Of a stretch of 64,000 nucleotides of DNA, positions 8,882 to 16,496 are shown in pieces. Made by a program: the position numbers and the translations under genes. Origin of the DNA: an uncultured Paracoccaceae bacterium (GTDB lineage: Bacteria > Pseudomonadota > Alphaproteobacteria > Rhodobacterales > Rhodobacteraceae). The DNA lies in the NCBI GenBank assembly GCA_947503775.1, contig CANNFE010000002.1, forward strand, positions 186,001 to 250,000, read 5' to 3'. Position 1 is the stretch's first letter, and every line of letters begins with the position of its first letter. The notes beneath the pieces are model-generated. The model saw nothing but the letters and a program-made list of their open reading frames with translations, did not search any database and was not told the origin of the DNA.

Positions 8882-9352
8882 ATGGATATATTTATTTTCC
8901 TGATCTTCCTTGCCGCCTGTTTCGGCGCCGGTGCGACCGGTGCGCTTTTTCCGCCAGGGGAATGGTATGAAAACCTGGACAAACCGGACTGGACCCCGCC
9001 CGATTGGGCCTTTCCTGTCGCATGGACGACGATTTACTTGCTGATCTCGTTTGCCGCAGCGCGCGTTTCATCGATGAGCGGGTCGGCCTACGCGATGGCT
9101 TTCTGGTCGCTTCAGATTGCGCTGAACGCGCTTTGGACCCCCGTATTCTTTGGCCTCAAACGCATGAAGGGCGCGATCTTGGTCTTGGGGATGCTGTGGC
9201 TGGCGGTTCTTGGGGCGACAGTCACTCACTTTTATCTCGATCTGTGGGCAGGACTTGCGTTCGTTCCGTATCTGCTTTGGGTGACAGTTGCCGGGGCTTT
9301 GAATATCAGCGTCTGGCAAAGAAATCGGACATCGCAGGTAAGCAGCACGTAA
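8882..9352 (+). CDS. tspO: TspO/MBR family tryptophan-rich sensory protein
   Basis: 156 aa, five predicted membrane segments, Trp-rich. Hallmarks: GALFPPGEWYENLDKPDWTPPDWAFPVAWT, here rich in W and P, and ALNALWTPVFFGLKR. Known in Rhodobacter as CrtK; it sits in the outer membrane, binds porphyrins and negatively modulates photosynthesis gene expression in response to oxygen. Its place directly after crtB is the classical arrangement. Ends just before a bidirectional terminator. Confidence 0.95.
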   Translation: MDIFIFLIFLAACFGAGATGALFPPGEWYENLDKPDWTPPDWAFPVAWTTIYLLISFAAARVSSMSGSAYAMAFWSLQIALNALWTPVFFGLKRMKGAILVLGMLWLAVLGATVTHFYLDLWAGLAFVPYLLWVTVAGALNISVWQRNRTSQVSST

Positions 9353-9385
9353 AAAAGGCCGCGGACTGACCGCGGCCTCTTTTTA
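9351..9385. terminator. Bidirectional rho-independent terminator after tspO
   Basis: Stem GGCCGCGG (9357-9364), loop ACTGA, CCGCGGCC (9370-9377), with an A-run on the left (9351-9356) and a T-run on the right (TCTTTTT). It can end both the crtI-crtB-tspO transcript and the convergent small gene at 9399-9659. Confidence 0.9.
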
Positions 9386-9398
9386 GAAATGTTTCAAA

Positions 9399-9659
9399 TT
9401 AGTTAGCGACGATCGCTTCGATCCGGTCGCCTTTGTCGCCCTCGCTGATGTCCGAAGACGAAATGATGCCGTGGATCTGAGCGAGCTGAGCAACCGTCAG
9501 GTCACGGGGATCGACATCGATCTCGAAGTCTTGCAGCGCGGCGGCCGCATTTTGCTCGAGCATGGAAAGGGCTGCGCCCATATCTTCCATATTCGCGTGT
9601 GCTTCGGCATGTGCCATGAGAGGAGCAGAGAGAAGGGCAGCAATAGCAAGCTTGCGCAT
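9399..9659 (-). CDS. Small secreted protein of unknown function
   Basis: 86 aa from ATG 9659, preceded by AAGGAAC as Shine-Dalgarno. A longer in-frame ORF reaches 9737 but lacks an RBS. The N-terminus MRKLAIAALLSAPLMAHAEA is a clear Sec signal peptide. The mature part is short and acidic (LSMLEQNAAAALQDFEIDVD, ISSSDISEGDKGDRIEAIV) with no Cys. I do not recognise a family. It sits between the tspO and crtC ends in the photosynthesis cluster, converging on tspO. Confidence 0.7.
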   Translation of the reverse strand: MRKLAIAALLSAPLMAHAEAHANMEDMGAALSMLEQNAAAALQDFEIDVDPRDLTVAQLAQIHGIISSSDISEGDKGDRIEAIVAN

Positions 9660-9755
9660 GGTTCGTTCCTTTGTTCGTTGTCTTGTTGAGGAAAGCAGAG
9701 ATCCCCAATCGAAAGCTGTAACGTCCAACCGATACAAACGGTTCCAACGTTTGCT

Positions 9756-10703
9756 TTATCCTAGGTCAAGTGTCCGTGATGGCCACGTTTTTCTTCGTGG
9801 AACACGGACCGCAAGCATGGGCTTGATCCATCTTGAGGCATACCGATCAAGATCCAGCGCTTCATGAACACCATGTATGATTTCACCGTCGATCTTTGTC
9901 TCAATTACAGATCTGGAATAAAAGGGCGCGTCCAGCATTGGTTTGATCTGCCTGGGCCTATGGCCTGGATCGGCACGGGATCGACGCCGCAGATACCAAT
10001 TTGTCCGTTTCATCTCTGTCAGGGCACCAGCGCCGACCGGCTCGACCGTGCCATCCGGTTCAAACCGAAAAGAGGCCGATAAGTCCGACCCGTCTCGTCT
10101 CTCTGCATCATAAAGGCATAGGCTGCCGTTCCGGCTCGGGAACCGCCCCCACGTCCAGTAGCTGAAATCCGTCTCCAGCGGGCGGATGCCGAAATTGGCA
10201 TCGAAATATCCGTGACCGCTCCATCGCCACGCTTCATCATCAAGCTGCACATCGATCCTCGCGGTCGGCGCGAAGGGTCGCCACACATGACCGCCATCCG
10301 GGGTGAGCGGCAACTCGACAGGGGTCAAAGCGCTGGGCGTCAGGCGAACTTGTCCGCGAAGTCGTCCGATCTTCGGAAGGGACGAGATCTCGTTGATATC
10401 TATAATCAGATTGTCCCCGTCCCATGACATCGATGACGGACCAATCCGAAGCGTATCTGCGGTTTGCGTGAGGGCAGTCTCGCCCCGGTCGGTCATGGCA
10501 AACTTTCCGCCACGTCCATAGGTCGCCACGTTAAGACAGCAATGATTAGCGGGATTTCCCCGCCCCGACCATGCATACCAAGGTGAAAAGACGGACCCTA
10601 TGAAGCCGATGATCGAGATGGCGCGCGTTCCATCGTCGCTGACGCCATCGACATACCACCAGGCATATCCGCCCGCGGGGACATCGAGGTCGAAGTTTGG
10701 TCC
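9756..10703 (-). CDS. crtC: Carotenoid 1,2-hydratase (hydroxyneurosporene synthase), start not resolved
   Basis: About 316 codons of CrtC-like sequence: FDLDVPAGGYAWWYVD, SIIGFIGSVFSPWYAW, NHCCLNVATYGRGG, GGHVWRPFAPTARI and GHGYFDANFGIRPLE. CrtC adds water across the C1-C2 double bond of acyclic carotenoids. There is no ATG, GTG or TTG between the conserved N-terminus and the far-upstream ATG at 10988, which lies 390 bp inside crtD and whose extra residues do not look like CrtC. The coordinate given is where family-like sequence begins. Either a non-standard start (for example ATC at 10613, where shorter relatives begin) or a one-base shift near 10700 is needed. Function is firm; the start is not. 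Confidence 0.85.
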   Translation of the reverse strand, partial: GPNFDLDVPAGGYAWWYVDGVSDDGTRAISIIGFIGSVFSPWYAWSGRGNPANHCCLNVATYGRGGKFAMTDRGETALTQTADTLRIGPSSMSWDGDNLIIDINEISSLPKIGRLRGQVRLTPSALTPVELPLTPDGGHVWRPFAPTARIDVQLDDEAWRWSGHGYFDANFGIRPLETDFSYWTWGRFPSRNGSLCLYDAERRDGSDLSASFRFEPDGTVEPVGAGALTEMKRTNWYLRRRSRADPGHRPRQIKPMLDAPFYSRSVIETKIDGEIIHGVHEALDLDRYASRWIKPMLAVRVPRRKTWPSRTLDLG

Positions 10704-12163
10704 ATCAAGATCGCCTCGGCCGCATGCCGGCCGGAGAGCGTCGCCATCGGTATTCCCGCCCCCGGATGCGCGCCGCCGCCCGCCAGATAGAACCCCCTCA
10801 GCTTCGTTCGGGCCGTCGGTCGCTTGAACGCGGCCATCATCCCCTGCGGGGATCGCCCGTAAAGCGACCCGCCCGACTGGGGGAACAGCGCGTCGAACAT
10901 CTGCGGCGTCGTCAGATCGCGCGCTGTCGGCTCCTTCTGAAACCTCAGTCCGAAGGCCGCGAGCTGCTTGAGAATCATATGGTGACATTCAGGTTGTCCT
11001 TCATATGCGGTTGTTGGGGGCGCGTTCATGATGATCTCGAATCTCTCGACGCCCTTGGATGTCGCGCCGGCCGTCCGGTCCTGTGCGCAGACATAAAGCG
11101 TCGGATCCTCCGGCAGCTTTCCATCCTTGAGAGGTTGGAATTCCGTGTCCGGATCATCGCCAAAAAAGACGTTGTGATGACTCAGATCCGGCTGATCGGC
11201 AGGCAATCGGGACGCGAAAGACAGAACCTGCGCCGACAGGCTGCGCGGCATGGTTGCCATCCTTGAGACTAGCGATGTCGCATCGGCCCCTAAAGCTCCA
11301 TCAGCAAGCGCGAGCGGATCTCCGTTGAACACTACGGTCTCGGCGAGGATCTCCTTGCCATTGCACAAGATCCCGTTGACGCGCCCGTTTTTCGTCAGGA
11401 TGCCGGTGACATGCGCATCATAATGGAGCTCGGCGCCGCGATCCTTGGCCAACCGTGCGATTGTAGATGGCAGCCGATGGATCCCGCCATCGATGCTCCA
11501 GACACCTTGCGCCTCGGCATCGGAGATCAGCGAAAGCAAAGCCGGCGACTGGCTTGGAAGGCCGCCGACATAGGTCGCATAGCGACCAAAAAGCTGTGCC
11601 AAACGGGGCTCGCGGAATGACCGCCGCAACGCGGTCTTGAGCGACAGTCCCGGTTTCATCTCGCGGATGAGGGACGGCTTTCTCAGCGTCTGCAGCGTCA
11701 GCGCGGCACGAGACGGGGTCGCCGCCCGGATCATGGACGGCTCGAACTCCTCAAAGAGCAAAGCCGCCCCTTTGCGAAAGCGATCGTAGTCCGCCTCTGC
11801 CCGCGCTCCGAATATATGCCTGACCTCCGCCAGTGTCGCATCAATATCGGCAAAGAGATTGAAGGTCGTCCCGTCTTTCCAGAAGTGGCGTGCGATCACC
11901 GGCGCAGGCCTCAGCGTCAGATGATCGGCAAGCCGCTCTCCGACATCGGCAAAAAGCTCTTCGAATACGCGTTTGAGTGTCACGACCGTTGGCCCGGCAT
12001 CGACCGGACCGGCGGCAGACGGTATCACCCGGATTTTGCCCCCCGGAGCTGAATGACGCTCGAACACCTGAACATGATGTCCGGCATCGGACAGCCACAG
12101 GGCGGCGGCCAAGCCTCCGATACCAGCGCCGATTACAATCGTCCGAGGGCGGTCTACAGCCAT
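10598..12163 (-). CDS. crtD: 1-hydroxycarotenoid 3,4-desaturase (methoxyneurosporene dehydrogenase)
   Basis: 521 aa from ATG 12163 (MAVDRPRTIVIGAGIGGLAA); an in-frame start at 12226 would run across the PpsR box and is rejected. FAD motif GAGIGGLAAALWLSDAG, then GGKIRVIP and DAGPTVVTLKRVFEELF, and the C-terminal desaturase motif GFYLAGGGAHPGAGIPMAT. It introduces the C3-C4 double bond in hydroxylated or methoxylated intermediates. The last ~30 residues (after GRHAAEAIL) are Ser/Met-rich, unlike the family, and are the out-of-frame reading of the conserved crtC N-terminus, suggesting a shifted junction. Confidence 0.93.
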   Translation of the reverse strand: MAVDRPRTIVIGAGIGGLAAALWLSDAGHHVQVFERHSAPGGKIRVIPSAAGPVDAGPTVVTLKRVFEELFADVGERLADHLTLRPAPVIARHFWKDGTTFNLFADIDATLAEVRHIFGARAEADYDRFRKGAALLFEEFEPSMIRAATPSRAALTLQTLRKPSLIREMKPGLSLKTALRRSFREPRLAQLFGRYATYVGGLPSQSPALLSLISDAEAQGVWSIDGGIHRLPSTIARLAKDRGAELHYDAHVTGILTKNGRVNGILCNGKEILAETVVFNGDPLALADGALGADATSLVSRMATMPRSLSAQVLSFASRLPADQPDLSHHNVFFGDDPDTEFQPLKDGKLPEDPTLYVCAQDRTAGATSKGVERFEIIMNAPPTTAYEGQPECHHMILKQLAAFGLRFQKEPTARDLTTPQMFDALFPQSGGSLYGRSPQGMMAAFKRPTARTKLRGFYLAGGGAHPGAGIPMATLSGRHAAEAILMDQTSTSMSPRADMPGGMSMASATMERAPSRSSAS

Positions 12164-12205
12164 GGGGTCCTCACTGTCCAGCAGTGTTGACTCGTCTGCG
12201 CAAAC

Positions 12206-12223
12206 TGTCCAGTCTAGTTGACA
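12206..12223. promoter_or_regulatory. PpsR/CrtJ-type operator between crtD and crtE
   Basis: TGT CCAGTCTAGTTG ACA is an exact TGT-N12-ACA box. Its right half forms TTGACA (12218-12223), a good -35 for the rightward crtE superoperon. A second, imperfect half-pair follows, TGT at 12231-12233 and ACA at 12242-12244, spaced by 8 rather than 12 bp. An imperfect TGT-N12-GCA lies at 12185-12202. Together they place crtD-crtC and crtE-crtF under one repressor-controlled divergent region. Confidence 0.78.
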
Positions 12224-12261
12224 CATTTGATGTCAATTGGGACACCTGCAAGGAGATCGTC

Positions 12262-13140
12262 ATGAGCTTTTCTCAAAGGATCGACTCTGCGCTGGCCCGG
12301 GTCATCGAACAGGGACAGGTCGCACCGGCCCCGAGCAAGCTAGCCTCATGTCTCGACTACGCCGTCTCTCCTGGGGGCGCCCGTATCAGACCGACGATCC
12401 TGATGAGCGTCGCAGCCGCCTGCGGAGACGATCTGCCCGAAATCACGGACGCCGCAGCGGTTGCGCTTGAGCTGATCCATTGTGCAAGTCTGGTTCACGA
12501 TGATCTGCCATGCTTTGACGATGCGGACCTTCGGCGAGGCAAGCCGTCTGTTCATAAAGCCTATAGTGAGCCGATTGCGGTTCTGACCGGCGACAGCCTT
12601 ATCATCCAGGCATTTCAGACACTTGCGCTTGCAGGCGGTCATGACGCCTCGCGCGCCTTGCGCCTGATCACGGTTTTGTCCGAGAGGACGGGCATGCCGC
12701 ATGGCATCTGCGCAGGTCAGGGTTGGGAAAGCGAGGATCAGATCGATCTTCATGCCTATCACATGGCGAAAACCGGAGCACTCTTTATTGCGGCGACGCA
12801 AATGGGCGCAGCGGCAGCAGGGCAGGATCCCGAGCCGTGGGAAGAGCTCGGCTCGCGGATTGGCGAGGCATTTCAAGTCGCAGACGATCTGCGCGATGCC
12901 CTGTCCAGTCAAACAGAGCTTGGAAAGCCCGTCGGTCAGGATGATCTGCACGGTCGTCCCAATGCGGTGGCCTCTTTCGGGATCGAGGGGGCCGTTACGC
13001 ATTTGCAGAACATCCTCGGAGGCGCCATTGCCTCTATCCCGTCCTGCCCGGGCGAAGCGGCGCTCGCGACGATGGTCCGGGCGCAGGCACAGCGGCTGAC
13101 CCCCGTTTTCGCAACGCGCAGAACAGTACCCGGCGAATAA
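12262..13140 (+). CDS. crtE: Geranylgeranyl diphosphate synthase
   Basis: 292 aa. ATG 12262 is preceded by AAGGAGA. Prenyltransferase with the first aspartate-rich motif in HDDLPCFDDADLRRGK and the second in AFQVADDLRD. It makes C20 GGPP for phytoene and for BChl esterification. First gene of the crtEF-bchCXYZ-puf superoperon; crtF starts one base after its stop. The reading frame remains open far upstream into crtD, but the SD and family length fix this start. Confidence 0.95.
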   Translation: MSFSQRIDSALARVIEQGQVAPAPSKLASCLDYAVSPGGARIRPTILMSVAAACGDDLPEITDAAAVALELIHCASLVHDDLPCFDDADLRRGKPSVHKAYSEPIAVLTGDSLIIQAFQTLALAGGHDASRALRLITVLSERTGMPHGICAGQGWESEDQIDLHAYHMAKTGALFIAATQMGAAAAGQDPEPWEELGSRIGEAFQVADDLRDALSSQTELGKPVGQDDLHGRPNAVASFGIEGAVTHLQNILGGAIASIPSCPGEAALATMVRAQAQRLTPVFATRRTVPGE

Positions 13141-13141
13141 C

Positions 13142-14260
13142 ATGGTCTCCGCTCCAGCAGGACGGCGATCTGCAGCTTTGACCCGTCCATCGCTGGCTTT
13201 TACGCGTTTGATTGCGGCTCCCGGTTTTCAGAAATGGGCCGCGCGTTTTCCTTTGACCCGGCGCTTTGCCCGAAAGGACGGTGAGGCGCTGTTCGATCTG
13301 GTCTCAGGCTTTTGCCACAGCCAGATCCTGCAGGCCTTCGTCGCGCTGGATCTGCATACCTCTTTACTTGACGGCGCCAAGAGCCTGGACGGCTTGGTCG
13401 CGCAGACGGGTATTCCAGCCGATCGCCTCGAGATCCTCATGCGGGCCGCAGATGCGCTTGGCCTCGTTCGAACGAAGCGACAGGCCTATATCTTATCTCG
13501 CAAAGGGGCTGCCCTCGCCGGCGTTCCCGGTCTGTCCGAAATGATCCTTCACCATGACATCCTCTATCGGGACCTGTCGGACCCGGTCGCCTTTTTCAAA
13601 GGAGAGACCGAGACCGAACTTGCCGCCCTCTGGCCCTATGTTTTCGGTCAAGCCGAGGATCTGCCACCCGAGACAGCCGACCGCTATTCGGCCTTGATGA
13701 GCGGAAGTCAGGCCTTGGTGGCCGAAGACACGCTGCGCGCCGTTTCGCTTTCTGATGTGCAATGTCTGATGGATGTCGGCGGAGGGCGGGGGGCCTTTCT
13801 CTCAGCGGTCGCGAAGCGCTATCCGCGGATGGAGCTGAAGCTTTTTGACTTGCCCGGCGTGGTCTCGGATAGCGATCCCGACCTTCCCAATACGGCAGAT
13901 ATTCACGCAGGCTCCTTCCGGGAGGACGCGCTTCCTCGCGGAGCCGATACGATTAGCCTGATCCGGGTCCTTTACGATCACCCTGACGAGGTGGTCGCCG
14001 ATCTTCTGGCCAAGGTCCATGATGCTCTTCCGGAAACCGGCCGCCTTCTGATCTCCGAGCCGATGTCGGGCGGGCATAAACCCGAGAAGGCAGGGGACGC
14101 TTATTTCGCGATCTATACGCTTGCGATGCGAACCGGCCGAACACGATCTGCCGCCCAGATCACAGAGCTGTGCAGATCCGCCGGTTTCTCTGACATTCAG
14201 ACGCCCCGGGCAGCTCGTCCTTTCGCCACTAGCTGTCTGACAGCTGTAAAGCAAAGTTGA
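13142..14260 (+). CDS. crtF: Demethylspheroidene O-methyltransferase
   Basis: 372 aa SAM-dependent O-methyltransferase. The N-terminal dimerisation and helical region contains LFDLVSGFCHSQILQAFVALD. The SAM-binding motif is LMDVGGGRGAFLSAV near residue 210, followed by DLPGVV and LIRVLYDHPDE and the C-terminal GRLLISEPM. It methylates the C1 hydroxyl made by CrtC. It starts one base after the crtE stop. The next gene, bchC, is separated by an operator-rich promoter region. Confidence 0.95.
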   Translation: MVSAPAGRRSAALTRPSLAFTRLIAAPGFQKWAARFPLTRRFARKDGEALFDLVSGFCHSQILQAFVALDLHTSLLDGAKSLDGLVAQTGIPADRLEILMRAADALGLVRTKRQAYILSRKGAALAGVPGLSEMILHHDILYRDLSDPVAFFKGETETELAALWPYVFGQAEDLPPETADRYSALMSGSQALVAEDTLRAVSLSDVQCLMDVGGGRGAFLSAVAKRYPRMELKLFDLPGVVSDSDPDLPNTADIHAGSFREDALPRGADTISLIRVLYDHPDEVVADLLAKVHDALPETGRLLISEPMSGGHKPEKAGDAYFAIYTLAMRTGRTRSAAQITELCRSAGFSDIQTPRAARPFATSCLTAVKQS

Positions 14261-14268
14261 CACTTTTT

Positions 14269-14286
14269 TGTCCGCTTAGATTGACA
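14269..14286. promoter_or_regulatory. PpsR/CrtJ-type operator 1 of bchC
   Basis: TGT CCGCTTAGATTG ACA, an exact TGT-N12-ACA box. Its right end forms a perfect TTGACA -35 hexamer (14281-14286). Exactly 8 bp separate it from the second box at 14295-14312, the tandem arrangement described for the Rhodobacter bchC promoter, where the repressor binds cooperatively. Confidence 0.88.
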
Positions 14287-14308
14287 GAGACACATGTCTC
14301 GTTATCCT
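14281..14308 (+). promoter_or_regulatory. bchC promoter (sigma70-type)
   Basis: TTGACA at 14281-14286, a 16-bp spacer and TATCCT at 14303-14308. The -35 lies in operator 1 and the -10 inside operator 2, so repressor and RNA polymerase compete directly. This internal promoter would add transcripts for bchCXYZ and the puf genes to those coming from crtE. Confidence 0.7.
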
Positions 14309-14312
14309 GACA
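14295..14312. promoter_or_regulatory. PpsR/CrtJ-type operator 2 of bchC
   Basis: TGT CTCGTTATCCTG ACA, an exact TGT-N12-ACA box overlapping the putative -10 of the bchC promoter. It is paired with the box 8 bp upstream. Confidence 0.88.
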
Positions 14313-14378
14313 CCGAGACTGGTCCGATCCCCTGTGATTCACAGGACTTTCCCCGGACCAGAGCAACCGGGAGGCCAC

Positions 14379-15320
14379 ATGCAAACAGAGGCCGTCATAC
14401 TCAGCGGGCCGCAGGAGCTCTCGGTAGATCGCGTCTCCATCGCCTCTCCCGGAGCTGATGACCTGGTCGTCGATATCCATCACTCCGGCATTTCCACCGG
14501 AACGGAAAAGCTTTTTTACAACGGCGAGATGCCGCCCTTCCCCGGTATGGGATATCCCCTGGTCCCGGGCTATGAGGCCGCTGGCGAAGTCGTCGAAGCC
14601 GGTTCTCTGACCGGGTTCAAACCCGGCGATTACGTCTTCGTCCCCGGCTCGAGCTGCTATGAAGATGCGCATGGCCTGTTCGGAGGGGCCGCCGCCCGCA
14701 TCGTGACACCCTCCAGCCGGGCCGTTCGGATTGACCGCGGCCTTTGTGCGGAAGGCGCGCTTCTTGCCTTGGCTGCCACTGCGAGACACGCCCTTGCAGG
14801 ACCGCAAAACGAACTCCCCGATCTGATCGTCGGTCACGGCGTTCTTGGCCGCCTTCTTGCGCGCCTCACGATCGCGGCAGGTGGTGCTGCCCCCATGGTC
14901 TGGGACATCGACACCGCCCGTCACGAGGGCGCGCTGGGCTATGAGGTTCGCCACCCGGACCAGGATGAGCGGACCGATTACAGGGCAATCTACGATGCCT
15001 CCGGGGTGGGATCCCAGCTCGACATGCTGATCGGCCGCCTCGCAAAGGGCGGCGAGATCGTTTTGGCAGGCTTTTATTCCGATCCTTTGTCTTTCGCCTA
15101 TCCCGCCGCCTTCATGAAAGAGGCGCGGCTGAGGATCGCGGCAGAGTGGACGCCAGACGATCTGAGCGTGACGCGCGATTTGATCGAAGCTGGGCATCTC
15201 TCTTTGGCCGGTTTGATCACCCATCGGTGCGACGCCTCCCGGGCGACCGAGGCATATGCGCAAGCCTTCACCGATACCGACTGTCTCAAGATGATTCTCG
15301 ACTGGAAAGGTCACGCATGA
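14379..15320 (+). CDS. bchC: Bacteriochlorophyllide a dehydrogenase (BchC)
   Basis: 313 aa from ATG 14379, with GGGAGG as SD; an in-frame ATG at 14334 has no SD. Medium-chain-dehydrogenase fold without an obvious structural Zn cluster: [28 protein letters not shown], and the nucleotide-binding region [15 protein letters not shown]. It oxidises the C3 hydroxyethyl group in the late BChl a pathway. Its stop overlaps the bchX start (ATGA). Confidence 0.95.
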   Translation: MQTEAVILSGPQELSVDRVSIASPGADDLVVDIHHSGISTGTEKLFYNGEMPPFPGMGYPLVPGYEAAGEVVEAGSLTGFKPGDYVFVPGSSCYEDAHGLFGGAAARIVTPSSRAVRIDRGLCAEGALLALAATARHALAGPQNELPDLIVGHGVLGRLLARLTIAAGGAAPMVWDIDTARHEGALGYEVRHPDQDERTDYRAIYDASGVGSQLDMLIGRLAKGGEIVLAGFYSDPLSFAYPAAFMKEARLRIAAEWTPDDLSVTRDLIEAGHLSLAGLITHRCDASRATEAYAQAFTDTDCLKMILDWKGHA

Positions 15321-16318
15321 CGCTTGATGTCCCCAATCTCAAAGACTTTGACCAGCGGCTGCGCGACGAGGCGGGCGAAGACCTTGCCGACATCCAGACC
15401 GAAGAGCCGAAGTCCAAGACACAGATCATCGCGATCTACGGCAAAGGCGGGATCGGCAAGTCCTTCACGTTGGCCAATCTCAGCCACATGATGGCCGAGC
15501 AGGGCAAGCGCGTGCTGCTGATCGGGTGCGATCCAAAGTCGGACACGACATCGCTGCTCTTTGGCGGCAAAGCCTGCCCGACGATCATCGAGACCTCAAC
15601 GAGGAAAAAGCTCGCGGGCGAAGAAGTCGCCATCGGCGATGTTTGCTTCAAGCGCGGCGGCGTTTTCGCGATGGAGCTTGGCGGGCCCGAAGTGGGGCGC
15701 GGCTGCGGCGGACGTGGGATCATCCACGGGTTCGAGTTGCTCGAGAAGCTGGGCTTTCACGACTGGGATTTCGACTACGTTCTCCTTGATTTCCTGGGCG
15801 ATGTGGTTTGTGGCGGCTTCGGATTGCCGATTGCGCGCGACATGGCGCAGAAAGTCATCCTCGTCGCATCGAACGACTTACAAAGCCTCTACGTGGCCAA
15901 CAATGTCTGCTCGGCGGTCGAATACTTCCGCAAGCTGGGCGGAAATGTCGGTGTCGCGGGGCTTGTCGTGAACAAGGACGACGCGTCCGGGGAGGCGCAG
16001 GCCTTCGCCGAAGCAGCGGGAATCCCGGTGCTGGCCAGCATTCCGCAGGATGACGACCTGCGAAAGAAATCGGCGAATTATCAGATCGTTGGCACAGACG
16101 CATCGCATTGGGGCGCTCTCTTTGCAGAGCTAGGCGACAACGTCGCCGTGGCCCCGCCGGTGCGACCGACACCCCTTGATCAGGACGGGCTGCTGGCTCT
16201 TTTCGACGGTAGCCAGACTGGCGCGGACTTCGTGCTGGAGCCTGCGACCGATGCGGATATGCGGGGCAAGAACGCAGTCCTGCGCGAAAGTCTCGAGGTG
16301 ATCTATGACGATGCCTGA
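15317..16318 (+). CDS. bchX: Chlorophyllide reductase iron protein (BchX)
   Basis: 333 aa from ATG 15317, coupled to bchC by ATGA. NifH-like ATPase: P-loop GKGGIGKS at residues 42-49, switch and cysteine regions [26 protein letters not shown] and [15 protein letters not shown]. The conserved Cys residues ligate the 4Fe-4S cluster bridging the dimer. It feeds electrons to BchYZ for C7=C8 reduction of chlorophyllide. The 3' end overlaps a newly noted small ORF. Confidence 0.97.
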   Translation: MTLDVPNLKDFDQRLRDEAGEDLADIQTEEPKSKTQIIAIYGKGGIGKSFTLANLSHMMAEQGKRVLLIGCDPKSDTTSLLFGGKACPTIIETSTRKKLAGEEVAIGDVCFKRGGVFAMELGGPEVGRGCGGRGIIHGFELLEKLGFHDWDFDYVLLDFLGDVVCGGFGLPIARDMAQKVILVASNDLQSLYVANNVCSAVEYFRKLGGNVGVAGLVVNKDDASGEAQAFAEAAGIPVLASIPQDDDLRKKSANYQIVGTDASHWGALFAELGDNVAVAPPVRPTPLDQDGLLALFDGSQTGADFVLEPATDADMRGKNAVLRESLEVIYDDA

Positions 16319-16496
16319 TGACGGACAAAGCCATCTGGAAACGGAAAAGCTGTTGGATGAGAGCATGCAGATGCTCGACGCCGCAGAACAGAACGTGGAT
16401 CGCGGGGTTCAGCAGTTGAAGCGGGCGACCGCCCTCCTCGACCAGACCGAGGGGCGTCGGAAATCTGTTTCCAATCAAGACGGTGGCGCCTCATGA
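16305..16496 (+). CDS. Small coupled ORF between bchX and bchY
   Basis: 63 aa. ATG 16305 has a good SD (GAGGTG at 16295-16300) and overlaps the bchX end by 14 bp; ATG 16311 is an alternative. Its TGA at 16494-16496 overlaps the bchY ATG as ATGA, so it occupies exactly the bchX-bchY gap and is coupled at both ends. The product is acidic and helical (LETEKLLDESMQMLDAAEQN, DRGVQQLKRATALLDQ) with heptad-like leucines and no Cys or membrane segment, so a short coiled coil is likely. I know no named family. A role with chlorophyllide reductase is only inferred from position. Confidence 0.6.
   Translation: MTMPDDGQSHLETEKLLDESMQMLDAAEQNVDRGVQQLKRATALLDQTEGRRKSVSNQDGGAS

Noticed and set aside
10598-10988. 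crtC starting at ATG 10988 (410 aa)
   Set aside because: The extra ~95 residues are the out-of-frame reading of conserved crtD sequence (including its GAHPGAG region) and have no CrtC character.
12185-12202. Additional PpsR box with TGT-N12-GCA
   Set aside because: One required base is wrong; kept only as a possible weak partner of the exact box at 12206.
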